In this document: positions 23,398-33,583 of the stretch, one piece after another
How the letters are laid out: the number at the start of each line of letters is the position of its first letter
Position numbering within the stretch: position 1 is the stretch's first letter
Assembly: GCA_021029095.1 (NCBI GenBank)
Contig: JAJOHG010000138.1
Span: 1-64,000 of the forward strand
Direction of reading: 5' to 3'
Length of the DNA: 64,000 nucleotides
DNA from: Phellopilus nigrolimitatus
Taxonomy: Eukaryota > Basidiomycota > Agaricomycetes > Hymenochaetales > Hymenochaetaceae
Position numbers and translations under genes: made by a program
Notes under the pieces: generated by a model
Database searches by the model: none
Told to the model about the DNA's origin: nothing
The model's input: only the letters and a program-made list of their open reading frames with translations

Positions 23398-23985
23398 ATG
23401 CTCATAAAGCCGTTCCAGGGACTCGACCGCATGTCCGTCTACGTCTGCTTCACGGATAACCCGCCACGCGATCCCATGAACCTCGGGATTCTGCTCGCGC
23501 GCGGTGAGCTCTTCGACCCACCTGCGGAATTCTTCCAGTGCGAGCTCGTGTTCGGGCCCGTGCACGGCGAAGTGGGCTACAAGATCTCGCCGGTGCCCGT
23601 GTCCATCACAGACGTGAACGTCAAGAGCCTCCGCGCGGATTGCGACCTCCGGCTCCGCGCCGCCGTCAAGCTGAACAAGGCGCCGCTGAATAAAGAAAAG
23701 CTCAAGGCCATTCGCGGCCTGCTGGCGCCCCGTTACCCGCTGCAGTGGAAGACGCAGGAGGAGTGCCTCGCCCCCTTCCTCGCGTGTATCGGGTTCGTCT
23801 TTTCCCACGACGACAGGTTCAAGAGAAAGGACAAGCTCGCACAGAGGGTGATCGCGCTCGGGAATGACCCGAAGCGCAAGGATACCGTGTTTTCGATCTG
23901 GGCGGCGATACCGCCGAAGCAGTCCGTGCTGACCAATTTGTTGGGGAAGATGAAGAAGACGAAGAAGAAAAAGGAGACTCCGTAG
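23398..23985 (+). CDS. Small-protein family copy 5 (unknown function)
   Basis: A single-exon gene of 195 aa from ATG 23,398. It carries MSVYVCFTDN, LGILLARGELFD, PAEFFQCELV, VNVKSLRADCDLRLRAAVKLN, FVFSHDDRFKRKDK and a KVIALGN-like segment. It ends in a very basic tail (GKMKKTKKKKETP). Its left-arm partner at 2,636-3,238 has a nonsense codon and a frameshift, so only this member of the pair remains open. It belongs to a sub-type distinct from copies 2-4 (different C-terminal half). The family is not recognised, and no targeting sequence is visible. Confidence 0.65.
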   Translation: MLIKPFQGLDRMSVYVCFTDNPPRDPMNLGILLARGELFDPPAEFFQCELVFGPVHGEVGYKISPVPVSITDVNVKSLRADCDLRLRAAVKLNKAPLNKEKLKAIRGLLAPRYPLQWKTQEECLAPFLACIGFVFSHDDRFKRKDKLAQRVIALGNDPKRKDTVFSIWAAIPPKQSVLTNLLGKMKKTKKKKETP

Positions 23986-26380
23986 ATATTTGCTTTGCTT
24001 TGCTTTACAAATGTATGAATAATAAGTTATCAAAGAGGGGACTGAACATACCAAGAATACGAATAAAATGATAAAACTGGTTGCAGGGTGACGGTGTGTG
24101 GATGCTCGGTGCTCTGCTCACAAAGAGGAAGAGGAGTTATATCCAACGTACATGTACAAGTAGCGAGTAGATCGGGTATCGATTCGAAGTCACAACTGAT
24201 AAAATCAGAACCCGTAGTCGTCCCGTTAGTTCTTCATCGGTATTCGTCGGCCTATGTGTAGGCGTCTCGCCTCACAACTCTATCAGAAATCATCTTGTAT
24301 TCTGTTCGGCGCTATAGCCTCAAGAAGACGTTCAGCGAAGACCGTGGACGGCGAGGACACTAATCTGTGCGTTACGTCGATCGATAGGGAAGAGGGCCAT
24401 TTGGAGTGAAGAGAGCTTGAACGCGAAGTGGGTTAAGATCCGATTCAACACCATTGAAGTGCAGAAGAGCAGGAATGGCCGTCGGCGTAGTCAAAGTCAG
24501 GATCGTCATCGGATGGCTGAAGTCTAGATGCGTCCGCGACACCTACGCATAACGAGGTGGAAAAATGGCATCAGTGAGAAAAGGCGGAAGAGGCATGGAC
24601 GTAGAGAACCTAAGGCGGAACCTGATAGTCGAAGGTGGAATGATGGCTTAGCAGGAGCCTAGCGAGCCGCACTTTGGTGTCCTGAGAACCTGAGAGACGT
24701 TAGTTTGTTGACTTTCATTGCTAGATAAACTACGCGAAACAAACCGAAGCAAAGAAGCGATCATCTTGAGAAACGCCCATTTTCCTTCTTGTGCGTACTC
24801 TGTTAGACTGCCAAATAGATCAAGAGTACTGTATACGTGTCCGAAACGGCCCCGTTGGATTTTAGACGCCTTACGAGCCTAAGCCCAGTTTGAGACGAAG
24901 CTCAAATATCAACTCTGCGCATGAGATCATCGCAAAAATGACGAGCGTGGCCGTGAACGGACATCGAACTCACAAGGCCAAGTTCATCGACTGAAACCGA
25001 AGCACGCATGATGATATGGCAATGCTGCAGAATTAGTGCGGGGTTATCCTGATAAGCTCTACCTCGAGAGAAAAAGATTGGGGAAACCCTGCAGACATAC
25101 CGTTCTTTCTAATTCTCCTATTCTCCTATATGCATTTCCGGGCTGTGAAAGCGCCATTAAAATCAAAAGCATACCAGGTATAGGCTGTAACACAAAGTCA
25201 ATTCGCGTCTGCTATACCGCAGGATTGAGGGCGTGCAGCTAAGAAGTCTCGATATCATATAGAGCTACGAAAACAATAGCTGAGCGAGCGGAGTCAGAAC
25301 ATGCAGTCGTATGGTCTTGTTTGCTTGGCAAACAGTGGAAATAGCCGGTGCCGGCTCAGCGGCGCAGCACCTTCTCTCGATCGACGCGCCCTGACACCCT
25401 GAGCTTCATACCCTTTATACAGAGTGAACTATAAAGTTTAAGTATGATAAGTGGACTTTGTGCATCCAGGCGCTCTATTTTATAGTAGCATATATTTACT
25501 TGAAAATTACGATACTACGCCACAAAGTTGTTTGGCAAGCACGATTGCCTGCATTGGCGTCTTCTGATAAATTTCTTCACTTAAAATCTTCCGAGTCCCG
25601 GACTCTGCTTCGCAAATGTATTTTGGGGAGCTATATCGTCTCATCCTTCGCCGGAGATGTGGGGCATCTGATTAATGAAACGCTCCTGCGAGGACTGCTA
25701 GAGACGCTCCTCTGTGAAACGCATAAGGTCACGCAAAGCTATGTACTGAGAGCCGCTCCCATCAAGGCGGATCTCATCCCATGATACAAGTAGATGACAT
25801 ACGACTCTCGCCGGAATGATACACGTGCATTTGGCGCGCGATCTCAAGAAATTTGGACCTAGAATTAGTTTTCGGTCGAAAACTACTCATATCCCAAACT
25901 AAACGTATATACGTACATCAACACAAAGACAATTTTTGTCTAGTAAACAAAGCGCGCACAAAAACACGAGGAGGGACCGAGCTGGCAACTCAACTTCGAG
26001 GTCGGCGGAGGTTAGACACGGTGCAGCGCCTAAATGGAGAAAGGTATCTTGCGTCTCGACGCGTGCACAATATGTCAAGATCCATACCGTCAAACTGAAC
26101 ATAAGCATGCCAAATAGAGAATCGCATATGAGTTAAACTGACTCTCGATACGAGTAATAGCGTTTTAGTGTTCGAAAATACGACATGCGCACGAAAACAA
26201 GAAGAAAAAGTGTATCACATTTAAAATAAAATACATATTTCGCCCTAGTCCTTCTTCCTTCGAAATTCTCGCCGATGCTTCCGACCTAACCGTCCGCTAC
26301 GAATGCTCAATATTGTCATTGCTATCTCATAGTCGGGAATCAGCTCGAGCCATCAAAGCATTGTGGCAGACTTGGTCGCT
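23986..26380. other. Gene-poor stretch between copy 5 and the F-box gene
   Basis: The stretch 24,060-26,110 is the outer part of the right arm and mirrors 330-2,540. The only conserved frame is the small one at 25,458-25,784 (see 870-1148). The stretch 26,110-26,380 is AT-rich and is probably the 3' flank of the F-box gene, which ends at 26,381. No other gene is supported. Confidence 0.45.
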
Positions 26381-27748
26381 TCAGCACACTCGCGGGGTGA
26401 TTTCGACGCTGCGCAATTTAGGGAGTACATCCAAACGCTGACGGACTGACATATCCTCAAGATCCAGAACCCCGCGTAAGTAATCGCCGATATCAACTCG
26501 TCGTAAAATCAAGTTCTCCAAGTGTGGCGCGGCTTGTAAGATGTCTAAAATGCAGTCATCGTTATCTCTGGATGATTTGGCTGCGGTAGACGAAAATTCG
26601 TCATGTGCGAGGATAAGCGTACTCAGAGGCGCTTGTGAGCGTAGCAAGAAAGCGTCAATTCCCACCCATGCATTGGGTGATCTTCCATCTAATTCGATTT
26701 CCAGGCGATCAAGAGTCGGAAATTCGAAATGATCCAGAATGCGGTGCGCCAGTCCTGGAGGCGGGTTGACGAATTTGAGACAGACTTCTTGAACGGTCTG
26801 TAGAGTAAATACTCCAGTCATTGATGGTGGTACGGATTGTCTAAAATGGAGAAAACAGCACTCTAGTTTCCTCAGAAAAGGGGAAAGGAGAAGAATGTTC
26901 TTGAAGATGGTCCATTGCCATGAAAATGCATTATTTGCTTGAGAGAAAAGAACCGATAAGGTAAGCAACTGCGTCGGGAGTGTTTGAATTTGCAGCGGAA
27001 ACTGAACGGTTCCACCATAATCAAGTGTTGTAAGATTGGGCATGCTTTCCTGGTCCACATAAACGGTAACATTATACGAGCCCACAACTTTGAGCCACTT
27101 TATTTTGGCCATATCCTTTAGATCCAGGGTTTTCTGGACACAGGTCGAATGCGGGAAGAAGAGAGTGCATACTTGGAGTCGCACCAATCTACTTCTGTGT
27201 TTGAGGGTTTCATCAAGGATAGAACGGATGCTCCGATAGTCTCTTGCGCTGCACGAATATCCAGTATTTGCCCACGAACCGATAACTATCGATAGATCTG
27301 CATTTCGCGACCTGTATAGAAAACGCTGCCACCACCTTGCCACCAACGTTAGGTTCACTACGTCACCCCTGGTTGTGCGGAGTGCACCGAAGCGGCCCGG
27401 GGAGCCGCTCAGCATGATTCCAAAATTCGCCCACAGACTTGGCATGGATAGAGCGACTGTCCTCCATTGACGGCTGACTTGAGACACGGCCACGGGTGCG
27501 ATCCTCGTGAATGAGATGGTGCTAAGATCACTGTATGTGAACCATGACAGTATAAGGAGAAGGACTTCTGGGATAGCTAAAGCCGACTTAGAGAGAGACC
27601 TGGAGAGGCTTTGCTCGTAGTGAGTTTCGATGTGAGAAGTTTGATTCTCTGCACCGAAAGACTGTGGCTCTTGATATTCGAGTTTAGGCCGAACACGCCG
27701 TCGTTCATGGTTTTCCTCTGTAGTGTTGCTGGTGACTACGGAGATCAT
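26381..27748 (-). CDS. F-box-like / leucine-rich protein
   Basis: A single-exon gene of 455 aa starting at ATG 27,748. The first 60 residues are charged and low in complexity. An F-box-like segment follows (residues about 59-110): IPEVLLLILSWF...VSQVSRQWRTVALSMPSLW. This is the standard form in Agaricomycete F-box proteins, where it recruits Skp1 in SCF ubiquitin ligases. The remainder has irregular leucine-rich segments (LKWLKVVG, LTTLDYGG, LENLILRRVD) that probably form the substrate-binding part. A closely related copy starts at 63,436 on the plus strand, with shared upstream sequence, as part of inverted duplication B. The substrate is unknown. Confidence 0.8.
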   Translation of the reverse strand: MISVVTSNTTEENHERRRVRPKLEYQEPQSFGAENQTSHIETHYEQSLSRSLSKSALAIPEVLLLILSWFTYSDLSTISFTRIAPVAVSQVSRQWRTVALSMPSLWANFGIMLSGSPGRFGALRTTRGDVVNLTLVARWWQRFLYRSRNADLSIVIGSWANTGYSCSARDYRSIRSILDETLKHRSRLVRLQVCTLFFPHSTCVQKTLDLKDMAKIKWLKVVGSYNVTVYVDQESMPNLTTLDYGGTVQFPLQIQTLPTQLLTLSVLFSQANNAFSWQWTIFKNILLLSPFLRKLECCFLHFRQSVPPSMTGVFTLQTVQEVCLKFVNPPPGLAHRILDHFEFPTLDRLEIELDGRSPNAWVGIDAFLLRSQAPLSTLILAHDEFSSTAAKSSRDNDDCILDILQAAPHLENLILRRVDIGDYLRGVLDLEDMSVRQRLDVLPKLRSVEITPRVC

Positions 27749-28941
27749 GATGAGAGTTTTCTGGAAGGTCGGTTGTGCTAGTGTTGAGATGTAGATGGTG
27801 GTTGAATGTGTACCACATGCGCCCGGCCATAATTGGTTGAAGTTCGGAATCGCAAGCCACAGCCCATCACGTGATCTTGTCAGCCACAGTTCTCCGGTTG
27901 TAATTGTGTTGCTTGCATTGACATTGTGCGTTAACTCCCTCCGAGATTAATCTATGTGACTCTGGAGCTCATAGACGCTCTATATGAAGGTGTCAGGCGG
28001 CCTGAATTATGTATGCCAATCATATATCCTGCGCTTGCTGCTCTGATTCACATCACAAGGGGCGCATTCACCTCTGCCACGCCACAACGCGTCTTGCTGC
28101 GCGTGGGCTGCGCGCCGCGTGGTCCGCGTGCCTCTGCGTACGACGATGAAAGCGATGGTGGCAGTAGCACGTACCGCACCATGTACCGAGGTGGCTCAGG
28201 TGGACCTGTTGTCTTGCGAGACACGCCGGGAGCATTACATAGTGCACCCCAGGGCTATGGTGCGTGCTAGTCAGTCCGGACGGGCGAGCATCGGCCGATG
28301 GTTCAGGCAGCGTGGATCGATTTTCTTGTCGTCTATCCATTCTCGGGCCGCATATATTGCATAGAGGCTAGCACTATGTACGAGGAAATGGAATCATGCA
28401 TTAAAAGAAAATGTTGCCAGCAATCTTTCATACGTACGTTAATGCATTTTGCTTCTGTCTGTGAGAGGTAAGAAATACTTTCTGGTCGGGTACAGTAAAA
28501 AGCCTACATTATCCTAATGAGTAGTAGCGTTTTACTTTGCATCGACGCTCTCGCAACGCTTGATGCTAATGAAGTCAAGGCTGAATACAGCAAAGCTCAT
28601 CAAGCATAGAGGAATTGCATACATTTCGGAGCAGATGAAGAGGAGCCAGCTTTGCTTGCCGAGGGCAGGGGAAGTCATGCAAACCAATAAAGGTTTTTCC
28701 CCATTTACTCTGCATTGATGATATTGCAGCGGCGTGCAGATGCTGACACCTGGGGTAAACATTACAACTGGCGTATACAATGTCCTCTAATTCATACGAA
28801 GGCCCTGTGCAAATGTGAGTGCAATTGTATGCAAAGTCGGAGGGGAGGGGGTATAAACCCATGTAGCGTCTCCAGTCATCAGCACAGAAATACTTACAAC
28901 AGCATAAGAAAGACAAAAAGTCCTTCAAGTTATCGACAAAT
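27749..28941. other. Shared intergenic region with a GC-rich block, and promoter of copy 6
   Basis: A GC-rich block at about 28,050-28,270 (ORF-like, Arg/Gly/Ser-rich) recurs inverted at 62,880-63,170 and nowhere else that I noticed. From 28,370 to 28,840 I see nothing. TATAAA at 28,852-28,857, followed by TCAGCACAGAAA and ACTTACAACA, forms the promoter and leader of the gene at 28,942. A similar TCAGCACAGAAA lies upstream of the gene at 31,373. Confidence 0.5.
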
Positions 28942-29544
28942 ATGATCCCGTCAGCAAAGACCGTGAAATCAGAGGTATTTGATGTCTCTAAACTCGAACC
29001 TAAATCTCTCTATGTTGTCTTCACAAAGAGAAACCGCAGAGGTTCGGAAATGAAGATGGGATTACTGGTTACGATGCCAAAGGAGCATGAGCACTGGGCA
29101 GAATTCCTCTTGGCCGGAGCAGTAAGGTCTTGTGAGGAATGGTGGAGAGTGTCGTTCCGATTCGTTGATTTTGCTAATGACATATTCCCGGATTACTTCC
29201 AACTCCATACCGCTGTCAAGCTCAACAAAGAGCCACTGAGCGACAAAAACCTCAAGCTGACCAGCGATCATATGCGGTGGGAAAAGCGCCAGCCTGTGGA
29301 TCTAGATGAGCCACTCCAGGAGTTCCTTGCGGTCTTCTTGACAAAAGTCAACTTCATCCTCCCCGACGAGCTCAAAGCGATAGACAAAGGGCAACTTGCG
29401 AAAAACGTGATCAAGCTGACAGAAATTGCAAGATCGCCAAGCATTGCACCGGTTTCGTTGGCGATGGCGATGAATCCAGCCGAAGGGAGGCGCTGGGAGA
29501 CGATATTGAAGGAGAATTTCCAGTGTCACAGGTGGACCGCATAG
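28942..29544 (+). CDS. Small-protein family copy 6 (unknown function)
   Basis: A single-exon gene of 200 aa from ATG 28,942. It is a divergent member: SLYVVFTKRN replaces MSVYVVF, then MGLLVTMPKEHE, a FPDYFQLHTAVKLNKEPL core, FLAVFLTKVNFILPDE and KNVIKLTEI. The TAVKLN core and the following PL and FL..F..VNF spacing tie it to the other copies. No basic tail is present; the C-terminus differs (MNPAEGRRWE). The TATA box lies 90 bp upstream. The inverted partner at 61,527-62,050 is frame-broken. The function is not recognised. Confidence 0.62.
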   Translation: MIPSAKTVKSEVFDVSKLEPKSLYVVFTKRNRRGSEMKMGLLVTMPKEHEHWAEFLLAGAVRSCEEWWRVSFRFVDFANDIFPDYFQLHTAVKLNKEPLSDKNLKLTSDHMRWEKRQPVDLDEPLQEFLAVFLTKVNFILPDELKAIDKGQLAKNVIKLTEIARSPSIAPVSLAMAMNPAEGRRWETILKENFQCHRWTA

Positions 29545-31372
29545 GGTATGGAAGTTAAAAAAGTAGAAATAAGCGTAAACGTGCTTTCAGAAAGAGCCGC
29601 GTAGTCCTGTTCATGATTGTATGCAGTGTGGAAGCGAATAGTTATGCTTGATTTGCCAGCTCCCTGTTGCTTTCTTTGATGCGGATTGTACAACTATTAT
29701 GAAATCTTGTTATCAGACTAAAGTCTGAATACAACAAAACCCAGCAGAGACGGAGGAAATACATAGGATCAGGGAAGCTCAAAGTGATGGAGACTGCGAT
29801 TGCGAGGCGACCCGGCATTTCGGCTTTGATGCTCGCTACAGAGCCTTGTCAGCTCGCAGTGCAGGTGCGAACTGACTAAGCTCTATTAGAGTCTTCGAAG
29901 ATATTGGATGTTTACCACAGAGGATGCTGTGAATAAAAGGATCACACAAACTGAGAAACTCATTAAGTAACTGCGCATACTGATGATTTGGTAGCCCTAT
30001 GCCTATATGTATTATTGGAAGTACACAATACGAAAAGCTCGACTGCTGTGCCTCGACCTTGAAGGATTTGCTTTGCTAGATCTGCGAACAATGGAACGAA
30101 CCGTTTTTGCTTTACCTGACGCAAAGTTATTTCGAGACTCCTTCAGACTCCTTCAGCAATTTAGGCTCGTATCCAGGACCCTCGGACTGGAGTGATGAAG
30201 CACAGTCTGTAGCGACCAGTGTAAATTGCAGACTGAATCAATTTCATGTCCGTCAATTTGCACTCGTAACCTGGAAATGAGCCGATAACCACTGCAATAC
30301 TCAAAAGAAACGTCCGACTCTCAGAAATTTTGGTCCCTCCCGTTCTGAAAGCAACTTCAAAAATAATGCAGAAGAACATGATGATAATATGCGGCTTACC
30401 TGGTCCCTGCGCACGTGTCCTTGAGTTCGTTCCAAAACCACAACCAAAAGCCTAATAGGATGTGCAAGAGCTTTTAACAGGAGCTCGAAGGCAAGCTCAT
30501 CGGGATCATGTTGAATAGACAAGAGTGACAGCAATTCAAGTTCGACCCTGCGCATGGGTGTCCAGTCGCACCTAGAGACGACGGTGACTGTGGTGTTCAC
30601 CGGCAGAGCACAAGCCGTAACGCGAGAAGAGAAGAGATCTTGTTGAGATACTGTGTGCTTCGAGGTAATATGTCGTCGACTAGATCAAACGTCCGCAAAA
30701 AGAGGGTGCAGACAGAGAAGCTAATCCGGAGCAATAATTCATCGCCGGTTCCTGCTTGATGCTTCGGCCCGTGGCACAACTTCAAATTCAGCCAGCATAC
30801 TCGCCTCTGGCAGGAACGAGTCGAAACCTCGCTCAAATGCCTGTGGAAGCATAGTCAGGTGCTACATTATGCGTTGCTAGCTCTTCGTTGGCTTTCCTAG
30901 ACTCGGATGCACACACAGATCCCATAATTACCATGAAGTTCTGTTATCAGACTTGATTCAGAATACAGCAAAGACCAGCAGAGACAAAGAAAATACATTT
31001 GATTCTGATCCCGAAAGAAGACAGGGGATGGAGAGCAAACATCCTTGCTTATCAAAGGATTAGAAAGTTATGAAAGACAACAAAGCAAAATTCTTTACTT
31101 TGCATCCATGCTATGGCGACAAATGGCAGCCGCGATAGAAATATAGTCTTCATGACATATCCGGTCTCCGTTGATGACAAAGCAAAGGCCCAGTGCGCAA
31201 ACTTCACGATAACTACATGCAATGTTGGCGCGACGCTATATAGACTCGTGCAGGGCGTCAAGAAATCAGCACAGAAAAACTTATAACAATATCAGGAATG
31301 TAATTTTATTTATTTCACTCTGCACAGAGATGATCTGTTTCAGTGCTGACAGCCTTGTCCGTGATATTTAGA
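29545..31372. other. Spacer between copies 6 and 7; weak coding relics
   Basis: The stretch 29,600-30,200 mirrors 60,950-61,480. A peptide-like stretch EGFALLDLRTM.RTVFALPD is encoded at about 30,055-30,120 (plus) and again at about 60,870-60,960 (minus), which suggests an old exon. Minus-strand frames at 30,301-30,600 (99 codons) and 30,597-30,836 (79 codons) overlap by a few bases and could be pieces of one decayed gene, but I recognise nothing. A TATATA at 31,237-31,242 begins the promoter of copy 7. Confidence 0.35.
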
Positions 31373-31915
31373 ATGGTATCCCAAGAAAAGTTCGAACCTA
31401 TGTCTTTGTACGCTGTCTTTACGGGCGACAGCCTCGACGCGAAAGGGAACAAGAGATTGAGGATACTACTCAGAGGTCTGGACAAAGCTTGGTGCCTGTC
31501 GTACGAGCTGATACATGGAGCTGGATTTGATAAGAAGGGAGAGTACCGTATAGCACGGACCCATATGCCCCAACCCTGGCCCATGGAAAACCTGGACATG
31601 AATCGTCTATACAAAGATGGCTATTTCAAACTCCGAACCATTTTCAAGTTCAACGAAAAGCCGCTGGACGAGGAGAAACGCCAGGAAATCCATAACGTAC
31701 TGTCAAGCCCCAGCCAGCTGGACTCGAAGTATACCTCAGTTGAACTTGCCGGGCTACTTGCGAAATTTCTCGAGCTTGTCTTCCAGGACGATGTCAGCTT
31801 CGGAAAAGTGACAAAAGATGATGTCGCGAAAAAGGTTGTCCAGCTCGGGAACACTGTACATCGTGGAGCAACTGTTCTTTCGCTTTCGTCGGTGTTAGAG
31901 ATTCTGCGGAAGTAG
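31373..31915 (+). CDS. Small-protein family copy 7 (unknown function)
   Basis: A single-exon gene of 180 aa. I take the first ATG of the open frame, at 31,373; the frame is open for ten more codons upstream but without an ATG. It carries MSLYAVFTGD, LRILLRGLD, a YKDGYFKLRTIFKFNEKPL core (in place of LRTAVKLN), LLAKFLELVFQDD and KVVQLGN. It lacks the basic tail. It is not part of an obvious inverted pair. Its promoter has TATATAGACTCG about 130 bp upstream and the TCAGCACAGAAA leader motif shared with copy 6. The family is not recognised. Confidence 0.6.
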   Translation: MVSQEKFEPMSLYAVFTGDSLDAKGNKRLRILLRGLDKAWCLSYELIHGAGFDKKGEYRIARTHMPQPWPMENLDMNRLYKDGYFKLRTIFKFNEKPLDEEKRQEIHNVLSSPSQLDSKYTSVELAGLLAKFLELVFQDDVSFGKVTKDDVAKKVVQLGNTVHRGATVLSLSSVLEILRK

Positions 31916-32039
31916 TGGGGAGATATATTACTCAATGAACATCCACTGTCTTGCTGTGACGATACCCGATACCTGAAGTAGATACTCAGACAATGAATAG
32001 ATAGCGAATGTCAAAATGCTTGCCAAAGATATTACAGCG

Positions 32040-32950
32040 ATGTAACGTAGGCGCCTTGCTTCATGTAGTCAATGAACGCACGATACATTGTTATGAGCGC
32101 CACGTTGCTGCCTGCGCCGCCCGTGGCGATGTTCGCACACCGCTGCCTCCCAGAACTACGTTCCCACAAGCTTTGCCTACCCGCATCTAGCATTCCAACA
32201 GTGAGTCGTAGCCGAGCCCGGCGCCGTTCTTCCGGACCGACGCGGAGAGCACGGCGAACGCAGCGTCCTGTGGGTTTCTTGAAGAACAAGGTGGGCGAAT
32301 GTACCGCATGGCCGTTTTGTGTCGTGAGGTATTGTGAGGCGGAGTGGTGCATTGCATGAGCACTCGCTTACGGGCAGGCGTTAGGGGTCCTAATCCCTTC
32401 TCCTTATTCATCTCCTTCACAGGATCATGATGATATTGACATTCAGAGAGTTGATTACGTTCCAAAGCGCTTTCGTATGGCAGGTTTTCGTCTGGTGCAT
32501 GCGTGAGCCCCAAGAGTGAACACGCATAAACGGATGTTTGTGGCGAAAAACACACCACTTTTCTCGGCTCTGTATTGACCGGTACGCAGTTTTAGTCCGA
32601 TATTAGAGGAGGAAATGGGAGGAGAAAAGACGCACCGCTCCCGTCCTCCGGATTATCCGCGCTTCGAGCACGCCTCCAGTTTCCTCCACGCGGGCACCGA
32701 GAAACGTCCTCGATCCTAACGACTCCGTCGAACTAGCTTTATGTTGCAATCCCAGGCAAAAGTTGGGCGCAAACTTCGCCGAGCGTATGCGCCGCCTCTG
32801 GCAGTGGCGGATCCTGCCCGAAATCGAAGCCGAGGTTGAGGCCCATATCAGCGCCGGATACGGTGTTGAGTGAGTTGATGGGAGGCTCGTTCGAGGCCAA
32901 CGACCATGGTGGAGCGCTCACCGACGCGTGCGGCCGCCGGCGACGTCCAC
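32040..32950 (-). pseudogene. Decayed partial copy of HIR1
   Basis: Three diverged pieces match the adjacent intact HIR1 gene in the same order and strand. About 32,790-32,890 corresponds to the acidic linker (PINSLNTVSGADMGLNLG versus PINALDT...GADTDM). About 32,630-32,720 matches the LKTFLEARVEETG segment. About 32,190-32,270 matches the ISASVRPNGAALGYD segment. Intervening sequence is lost or rearranged and no long frame survives. It is therefore a truncated, non-functional duplicate lying about 0.6 kb downstream of HIR1. Confidence 0.75.
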
Positions 32951-33583
32951 TGTTAGCTTACTGGATTAACAAGTCTGAGTTTGAAATTCTTCTCTAGAAA
33001 TGCGTGCTGCAGCAGCTGACGAAAATATGCAGAGTAAAAATTTCGGACAATCACAGCTAGCTTCGCATAATCTGCTATGGACTCGAATGAGGAGGCAAAC
33101 ACACCAGATACTCCTTCTAAAGGTCCGGCTCAGCCACAGACACCAATTCTGCACAAAAAAACTCCCCTCTGATTGAAAGCAAAAGAACCCTATTGGCGCT
33201 GGGTCAGAGACAGCTACGTAGTAACTGAGATAGAACCCCAAGTACATTTGAAGTCTAACTACCTTATTCTTTACATGCGGGACCTAGAGCAGAAACCCGC
33301 TCACGCGAAAAGCGTTTCACGTTGTCGCCATCGGCCACGCGATACAAAGTACAAAGTTACATTGCTCTAGTGCGTGGTGATGAACAGTACTAATGTACAG
33401 AGACGATAGAGACCACAGCATAAGGTGTGAAAGGAGGCACAGGTAGAAAGATATAAGCGGATAAGTTATGAATTCTCTAGTCAAAGATCTCCCCTCGAAG
33501 AAAAAACCGGAGGGAACACAAAACAGCGAACGCACACGGAGCGCCGGAGCCGAATGCGCGGCGCATCGCAAAAGCGCGCAACA
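32951..33583. other. 3' flank of HIR1; nothing recognised
   Basis: Intergenic sequence between the HIR1 relic and the HIR1 stop codon. The frames here (60-93 codons) are short and unsupported. It probably contains the HIR1 3' UTR. Confidence 0.4.

Larger units (their letters stand above)
18101..26110. repeat. Right arm of large inverted duplication A
   Basis: This is the reverse-complement partner of 1-7,917, with the order preserved. The inner 1.5-2 kb (18,420-19,985) is almost identical to the left arm. The outer parts are more diverged, with indels and one 858-bp transposon present only here (21,743-22,600). The two family genes in this arm (20,613 and 23,398) look intact. Of their left-arm partners, copy 2 is intact and copy 1 is broken. 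Confidence 0.85.
26381..31000. repeat. Left arm of inverted duplication B
   Basis: This matches 60,700-64,000 (continuing beyond the window) in reverse orientation. The order F-box gene, roughly 1.2-kb intergenic region with a GC-rich block, small-protein gene, AT-rich spacer is preserved. The partners differ by substitutions and indels, so they are old paralogous segments and not an assembly duplicate. Recognisable paired stretches include 27,750-27,950 with 63,230-63,430 and 29,880-30,060 with 60,960-61,140. Confidence 0.8.
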
